Shown piece by piece: positions 5,523-9,352 of a DNA stretch of 9,352 bases (position 1 is the first letter of the stretch; every line of letters begins with the position of its first letter). The position numbers and the translations under genes were made by a program. This DNA comes from Paracoccaceae bacterium (GTDB lineage: Bacteria > Pseudomonadota > Alphaproteobacteria > Rhodobacterales > Rhodobacteraceae): positions 4,521-13,872 of the forward strand of contig JAGRMK010000110.1 in the NCBI GenBank assembly GCA_020441345.1. Reading direction: 5' to 3'. Below the pieces are notes generated by a model. That model saw nothing but the letters and a program-made list of their open reading frames with translations. It was not told the origin of the DNA and did no database searches.

Positions 5523-6407
5523 ATGCTTGACGAAAGCGACGACATCCATCCGTTGTTCCACGGAGCCCCCAAGGGCACCGAGTTCCGCAAGCTGCGCAAG
5601 CGGTTGGTGCAGCAGGTGCGCGAGGCCACCGAGACCTTCGGCATGATCCAGCCCGGCGCGCGCTGGCTGGTCTGCCTGTCGGGCGGCAAGGACAGCTATA
5701 CGCTGCTGGCAATCCTGTACGAACTGCAGTGGCGCGGCTTGTTGCCGGTCGAGCTGCTGGCCTGCAATCTCGATCAGGGGCAGCCAGGATTTCCGGCGAC
5801 CGTACTGCCCGAGTTCCTGCAGAAAATGGGTGTGCCGCACCGAATCGAATACCAGGACACCTATTCCATCGTCATGGACAAGGTGCCTCAGGGCCGGACC
5901 TATTGCAGTCTCTGCTCACGGTTGCGGCGCGGCAATCTCTATCGAATCGCCCGCGAGGAAGGGTGTTCTGCCGTCGTGCTCGGCCATCACCGGGACGATA
6001 TTCTGGAGACCTTCTTCATGAATCTGTTTCACGGCGGCCGTCTGGCAACGATGCCGCCCAAACTGGTCAACGAAGACGGCGACCTGACCGTGTTGCGCCC
6101 GCTGGCGCTGGTATCCGAGGCCGATTGCGAGAAATTCGCGCGCGCCATGGCCTATCCGATCATCCCCTGTGACCTGTGCGGATCTCAGGACGGGCTGCAA
6201 CGCCAACAGGTCAAGGGCCTGCTCGACGACTGGGAACGCCGGACGCCGGGGCGCCGCAACGTGATGTTCAAGGCCTTGATGAACGTGCGACCGTCACATC
6301 TGGTGGACCCGGCCCTGTTCGACTTTGCCGGGCTGGTGGCAACCACGACGCCGCCCGTCCAGAGCGCCGATACAAACAATTCGAACGAAATCCCCAAGCT
6401 GCGTTAA
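5523..6407 (+). CDS. ttcA: tRNA 2-thiocytidine(32) synthetase TtcA
   Basis: 294-residue cytoplasmic enzyme that thiolates C32 of certain tRNAs using ATP and a [4Fe-4S] cluster. The PP-loop SGGKDS is at 53-58. The cluster cysteines are Cys128 and Cys131 (CSLC, followed by SRLRRG) and Cys216 (PCDLCGSQ), matching the C-x2-C plus distal Cys pattern of E. coli TtcA. GHHRDDILETFFMNLFHGG (154-172) is another strongly conserved block. The C-terminal tail after about 270 is variable. It starts 46 bases after yidD and is probably co-transcribed. Known E. coli substrates include tRNA-Arg(ICG); the tRNA-Arg(ACG) at the left edge of this window carries C32. All key residues are present, so an active enzyme is expected. 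Confidence 0.97.
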   Translation: MLDESDDIHPLFHGAPKGTEFRKLRKRLVQQVREATETFGMIQPGARWLVCLSGGKDSYTLLAILYELQWRGLLPVELLACNLDQGQPGFPATVLPEFLQKMGVPHRIEYQDTYSIVMDKVPQGRTYCSLCSRLRRGNLYRIAREEGCSAVVLGHHRDDILETFFMNLFHGGRLATMPPKLVNEDGDLTVLRPLALVSEADCEKFARAMAYPIIPCDLCGSQDGLQRQQVKGLLDDWERRTPGRRNVMFKALMNVRPSHLVDPALFDFAGLVATTTPPVQSADTNNSNEIPKLR

Positions 6408-6479
6408 GCCTTCGGTGAGGGCCAGTGCCCAACGCTGTGCAAACCGGATAGAGAGCGCCGGTGGCAGGGAAACAGGCAC

Positions 6480-8030
6480 ATGCAGAACAAATCTCTTGCG
6501 CAGCGATGGACTGCGCGGCTTGCTCGCAATCGGCGATGGCTTGCCTTGCTCTGCGTTCCGGCGTTGACGCTGGCGGCGCTGCCCGGCGGCCTGCCCCCAG
6601 GGCTGGTGGCCGCGTTGGTGGTGCTGCAAATCGGCGTTCTGGCCTGGGCTACCACGCAGTTGGCGGTTGCCCCCGCGTTCAACGCCCCGTCCCGGCCGCC
6701 CGTCAAACAGGACCGCGCGCAGATCGAAAAGGGGTTATCCGTCAACACCGCCACAACGCAAACGGCCGCGTTGGCCGTTCGGCTCGACGATACGGATCGC
6801 CTCACCGGGCAATATGGCGAACGGCTGGTCCGCGCCTTGATCGCGGAGCTCGGCCACCGCTTGTCGCGTTCCCTGCGCGAACAGGATGCGTATTGCCAAC
6901 TCGATGCTACCGGGTTTGGTGTCGCCCTGTTTCCGCAGCGTGGCATCGATCTGGGCAGTGTTCTGGCGGTCGCCCAGCGGATCCAGACGCGCCTGGCGCA
7001 CCCGTTCCGGTTCGAAACCGTGACGCTGTGGCCCACGGTTTCCATCGGATTTTGCCTGAGCCATCGCGCCGCCGCACTCAACGGCATCGGCATGTTGCAA
7101 GCCGCAGAGCAGGCGGCCAGGCGGGCGCAGGCGGCGGGGCCAGCCGGGCTGAGCAGTTACAGCGTCGTGGATTTCCCCGCGACCCTCTCAAATGATCGCG
7201 TCGACTCGATGCGCAAGGCTCTGGAGAACGGCGAGATCCGCGCCTATTTTCAGCCTCAGGTCCGCACCAACTCGGGGCAGATCAGCGGGCTCGAAGCTCT
7301 GGCGCGCTGGCAACACCCCGAGCGCGGGTTGATCCCGCCCTCTGAATTCCTACCCCAGATCGAGGCGGCCGGCCTGTCGCCGAAGCTTGCCACCTGTATG
7401 CTCCGCGAGGCGATGACCACCCTCGCCCGCCTGGATTCCGAGGGGCAGGTCGTGCCCTCGGTATCGGTGAACCTGTCGCTGGACGAACTGCGCAATCCGC
7501 GCCTGGCCGATGAAATATCCTGGGAACTCGACCGCCATGACCTGACGCCAGACCGGTTGACCGTGGAAATTCTGGAAACGGTGGTCGCCGATGGCGACGA
7601 CGATGTCGCAGTACGAACCATTGCGCGGCTTGCCGGCATGGGCTGCGGGATCGACCTTGACGACTTCGGCACCGGTCACGCCTCGATTGCCAATATCCGC
7701 CGTTTCGCGGTCGGCCGGATCAAGATTGACCGCTCGTTCGTGACGCATATGAAAGACGACAAGGATCAGCAGCGCATGGTCGCGGCGATCCTGTCGATGG
7801 CCCGGCAACTCGATCTGGAAACCGTCGCCGAGGGCGTGGAATGCGCCGAAGAACAAGTGATGCTGGCGCAGATGGGATGTCACCATCTGCAAGGGTTTGC
7901 CATCGCGCGACCGATGCCCGCCGAAACCCTGCTGACGTGGCTGCGCGCCCATGAGACCGCCTTGTCCTGTGGTGAACCTTGGTGCGAAGATCCAGCACAA
8001 GCGCGCGCGGCGTCTGTGGCGCAGCCCTGA
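6480..8030 (+). CDS. Membrane-anchored degenerate GGDEF / intact EAL protein
   Basis: 516-residue predicted cyclic-di-GMP phosphodiesterase. Two membrane segments (about 18-34 and 41-63) anchor it with hardly any periplasmic loop. A GGDEF-like domain follows (about 92-230), but the signature position reads DATGF (142-146), so it cannot be a cyclase and is at most regulatory. The EAL domain (about 240-490) retains the metal and catalytic residues: EAL at 272-274, Asn331 (VNLS), Glu363 (VEILET), Asp394/Asp395 (DDFGTG), Lys415 (KIDRSF), Glu451 (AEGVE) and Gln471 (QGF). Hydrolysis of c-di-GMP is therefore the best prediction. It lies 72 bases after ttcA and 286 bases before yidC. The start has AGGGA nine bases upstream. 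The last 25 residues are not part of the domain. No sensor domain is recognised, so the input signal is unknown. Confidence 0.93.
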   Translation: MQNKSLAQRWTARLARNRRWLALLCVPALTLAALPGGLPPGLVAALVVLQIGVLAWATTQLAVAPAFNAPSRPPVKQDRAQIEKGLSVNTATTQTAALAVRLDDTDRLTGQYGERLVRALIAELGHRLSRSLREQDAYCQLDATGFGVALFPQRGIDLGSVLAVAQRIQTRLAHPFRFETVTLWPTVSIGFCLSHRAAALNGIGMLQAAEQAARRAQAAGPAGLSSYSVVDFPATLSNDRVDSMRKALENGEIRAYFQPQVRTNSGQISGLEALARWQHPERGLIPPSEFLPQIEAAGLSPKLATCMLREAMTTLARLDSEGQVVPSVSVNLSLDELRNPRLADEISWELDRHDLTPDRLTVEILETVVADGDDDVAVRTIARLAGMGCGIDLDDFGTGHASIANIRRFAVGRIKIDRSFVTHMKDDKDQQRMVAAILSMARQLDLETVAEGVECAEEQVMLAQMGCHHLQGFAIARPMPAETLLTWLRAHETALSCGEPWCEDPAQARAASVAQP

Positions 8031-8316
8031 ATGTCCAGATCGACCATATCGGCGATTGCTCCGAACAACGCCCGGATCGAAAGGGCAGGCAGATCTGTTA
8101 TCGCAAGGACCACCCCCAAAAACCATCCGGTCTGGCATCCGCCGGAGGTGCCGGCCCACCCTTCCGTCCTGCCCGCAGCACGGCGCGCTGGGTGCCTTGA
8201 CCGACCAACGTCGCGAAAAAGCCCTCTGCCGGGGCACATCCGGGGGAATCCGCTTGACCTTTGTTGGCAGGGCTTGTTGAACCGGCCTGCATTGAAATCG
8301 CGCCCGGAAAGCCCCG
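8031..8316. other. Intergenic region before yidC
   Basis: 286 bases with no gene I can support. Open frames exist on both strands but match no known pattern and run into neighbouring genes out of frame. A weak GC-rich hairpin near 8138-8156 (GGCATC with GGTGCC) has no T run behind it, so it is not a clear terminator. The right end holds a candidate promoter for yidC. Confidence 0.5.
8254..8282 (+). promoter_or_regulatory. yidC: Candidate promoter for yidC
   Basis: TTGACC (8254-8259) is followed after 17 bases by TTGAAC (8277-8282). The -35 is good and the -10 matches only half of the consensus. It would give a start near 8289 and a leader of under 30 bases carrying the GGAAAG ribosome binding site. 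The long gap after the EAL gene makes a separate yidC promoter plausible. Confidence 0.45.
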
Positions 8317-9352
8317 ATGGACGATCAAACAAAAAACCTCATTCTGGCCTTTGCCCTGAGCCTTGCCGTGCTCATGGGCTGGTTTGCCCTGTTCCCGCCA
8401 CCGCAAACCGACCCTGCGGACAGCGTTCCCCAGGCGGAATTGCTGCCACCGCCTCCGGGCGAGGGGGGCGGAACCCCGATGGAAACCACTGCGGATCCGT
8501 TGACACAGACCGTGCGCGTCGCCATCGACACGCCGCGCCTTGTCGGCTCGATCGCCCTGACGGGGGGCCGGTTCGACGATCTGCAGTTGCGCGATTACCG
8601 CGAAACGGTCGCCCCGGATTCGGATATGGTTCATCTCTTGAACCCTGTCGGCGGCGAACGGCATCCCTATTACGCGCTGTTTGGCTGGAGCCCGCGCGGC
8701 AGTCTTGATTACGATCAGGTGCCCGGCCCCAACACCAACTGGCAGCAGATCGGCGACAATAGCCTGACCCCCGACAGCCCGATCACGCTGGAATGGGACA
8801 ACGGAGCGGGCCTGACCTTCCGGCGCGTAATCAGTGTCGATAGCGATTATGCCTTTACCATCGACCAAACCGTCGAAAACACGGGCGATTCCGCGGTGTC
8901 TCTGGATCCCTACGGCATCCTGGCCCAGCACGGTCTGCCCGGGGATCTGCAAAACTTCTTCATTTCGCATGAAGGCCTGGTGCAAATGGCCGATGGCAGC
9001 CTGTTCGAGGACGGCTATAACGACATGCGCGACTACGAGGTCTCTGATCGCGAACGCACCCCGGCGCGGCAGCAGGCCGCGACCGAAAACGGCTGGATCG
9101 GCTTTACCAGCAAATACTTCATGGCCTCGCTGATGGGTATCCCCGGCCAGGGCTTTACCGGCGTTGCCCAGCATGTTCCAGACGCCGATATCTACCAAGC
9201 CAGCATGCGCCAGGCGACGGTCACCGTGCAGCCCGGCGAGTCGGCCAGCGTGCAGTCGATGCTGTTTACCGGCGCCAAGGAATTCGCCACGCTGAGCCGT
9301 TACGAAGACGCCGGCATCGAACGCTTTACCGACGCGATCGACTGGGGCTGGT
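8317..9352 (+). CDS. yidC: Membrane protein insertase YidC, N-terminal part (cut by window edge)
   Basis: 345 codons of YidC are present and the frame is open at the right edge. YidC inserts and folds inner-membrane proteins, alone or with SecYEG. The N-terminal signal-anchor helix (about 7-25, LILAFALSLAVLMGWFALF) is preceded by the alphaproteobacterial-style MDDQTKN start. A Pro-rich linker (about 26-56) leads into the periplasmic P1 beta-sandwich domain (about 60-335), ending at DAIDWGW, just before the conserved five-helix insertase core that lies outside the window. GGAAAG about seven bases upstream supports this start. Alphaproteobacterial YidC is about 600 residues, so roughly the C-terminal 40 per cent is missing. 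It closes the rpmH-rnpA-yidD-yidC cluster. Confidence 0.96.
   Translation, partial: MDDQTKNLILAFALSLAVLMGWFALFPPPQTDPADSVPQAELLPPPPGEGGGTPMETTADPLTQTVRVAIDTPRLVGSIALTGGRFDDLQLRDYRETVAPDSDMVHLLNPVGGERHPYYALFGWSPRGSLDYDQVPGPNTNWQQIGDNSLTPDSPITLEWDNGAGLTFRRVISVDSDYAFTIDQTVENTGDSAVSLDPYGILAQHGLPGDLQNFFISHEGLVQMADGSLFEDGYNDMRDYEVSDRERTPARQQAATENGWIGFTSKYFMASLMGIPGQGFTGVAQHVPDADIYQASMRQATVTVQPGESASVQSMLFTGAKEFATLSRYEDAGIERFTDAIDWGW

Noticed and set aside
6419..6430. Small perfect hairpin GGGC-CAGT-GCCC after ttcA as a terminator.
   Set aside because: Only four base pairs and no T run follow it; too weak to call.
7880..8332. Minus-strand open frame over the yidC upstream gap, including a hydrophobic stretch (WFLGVVLAI and following residues).
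   Set aside because: It matches no family I recognise, overlaps the EAL gene and the yidC start, has weaker third-position GC than true genes here, and lacks a convincing ribosome binding site.
8031..8708. Plus-strand open frame starting directly at the stop of the EAL gene.
   Set aside because: It runs out of frame through the clearly real yidC 5' end and its product is Arg/Pro-rich with no recognisable motif, typical of a shadow frame in GC-rich DNA.

Overview
The window looks like chromosomal DNA of a high-GC alphaproteobacterium, most likely Rhodobacterales (Rhodobacteraceae/Roseobacter type). This rests on codon use, the style of the YidC N-terminus, the rpmH-rnpA-yidD-ttcA-yidC arrangement and the TTGAC-type promoter before rpmH. 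No mobile element, CRISPR array, rRNA gene or replication origin is visible. The species assignment is inference.

Minus-strand half (1-3700): a tRNA-Arg(ACG) gene runs off the left edge and has a plausible promoter of its own. Upstream of it is a compact three-gene operon, read right to left. It encodes a TVP38/TMEM64 (VTT-domain) membrane protein, a MerA/Lpd-like FAD disulfide oxidoreductase that starts one base after the previous stop, and, 20 bases on, a membrane sensor histidine kinase with no response regulator in view. The pairing of a VTT protein with a MerA-like flavoprotein recurs in bacteria. The kinase is the unusual third member.

Divergent control region (3701-3991): this holds a convincing sigma70-type promoter for rpmH. 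Just upstream lies a cluster of an extended -10 like element, two overlapping inverted repeats and a T7 run, whose purpose is unclear.

Plus-strand half (3992-9352): this is a version of the conserved rpmH-rnpA-yidD-yidC cluster (ribosomal protein L34, RNase P protein, and the YidD/YidC membrane insertion factors). It is expanded by three genes: a DUF523 protein of the family that includes the thiouracil desulfidase TudS, the tRNA C32 thiolase TtcA, and a membrane-anchored protein with a degenerate GGDEF domain and an intact EAL domain. YidC is cut by the right edge. Themes are RNA maturation and modification (RnpA, TtcA, tRNA-Arg), membrane protein biogenesis (L34 context, YidD, YidC) and cyclic-di-GMP turnover. 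Most of the window is ordinary housekeeping sequence. I see no clear-cut new system; the VTT-flavoprotein-kinase operon and the non-coding structure at 3809-3868 are the best leads.
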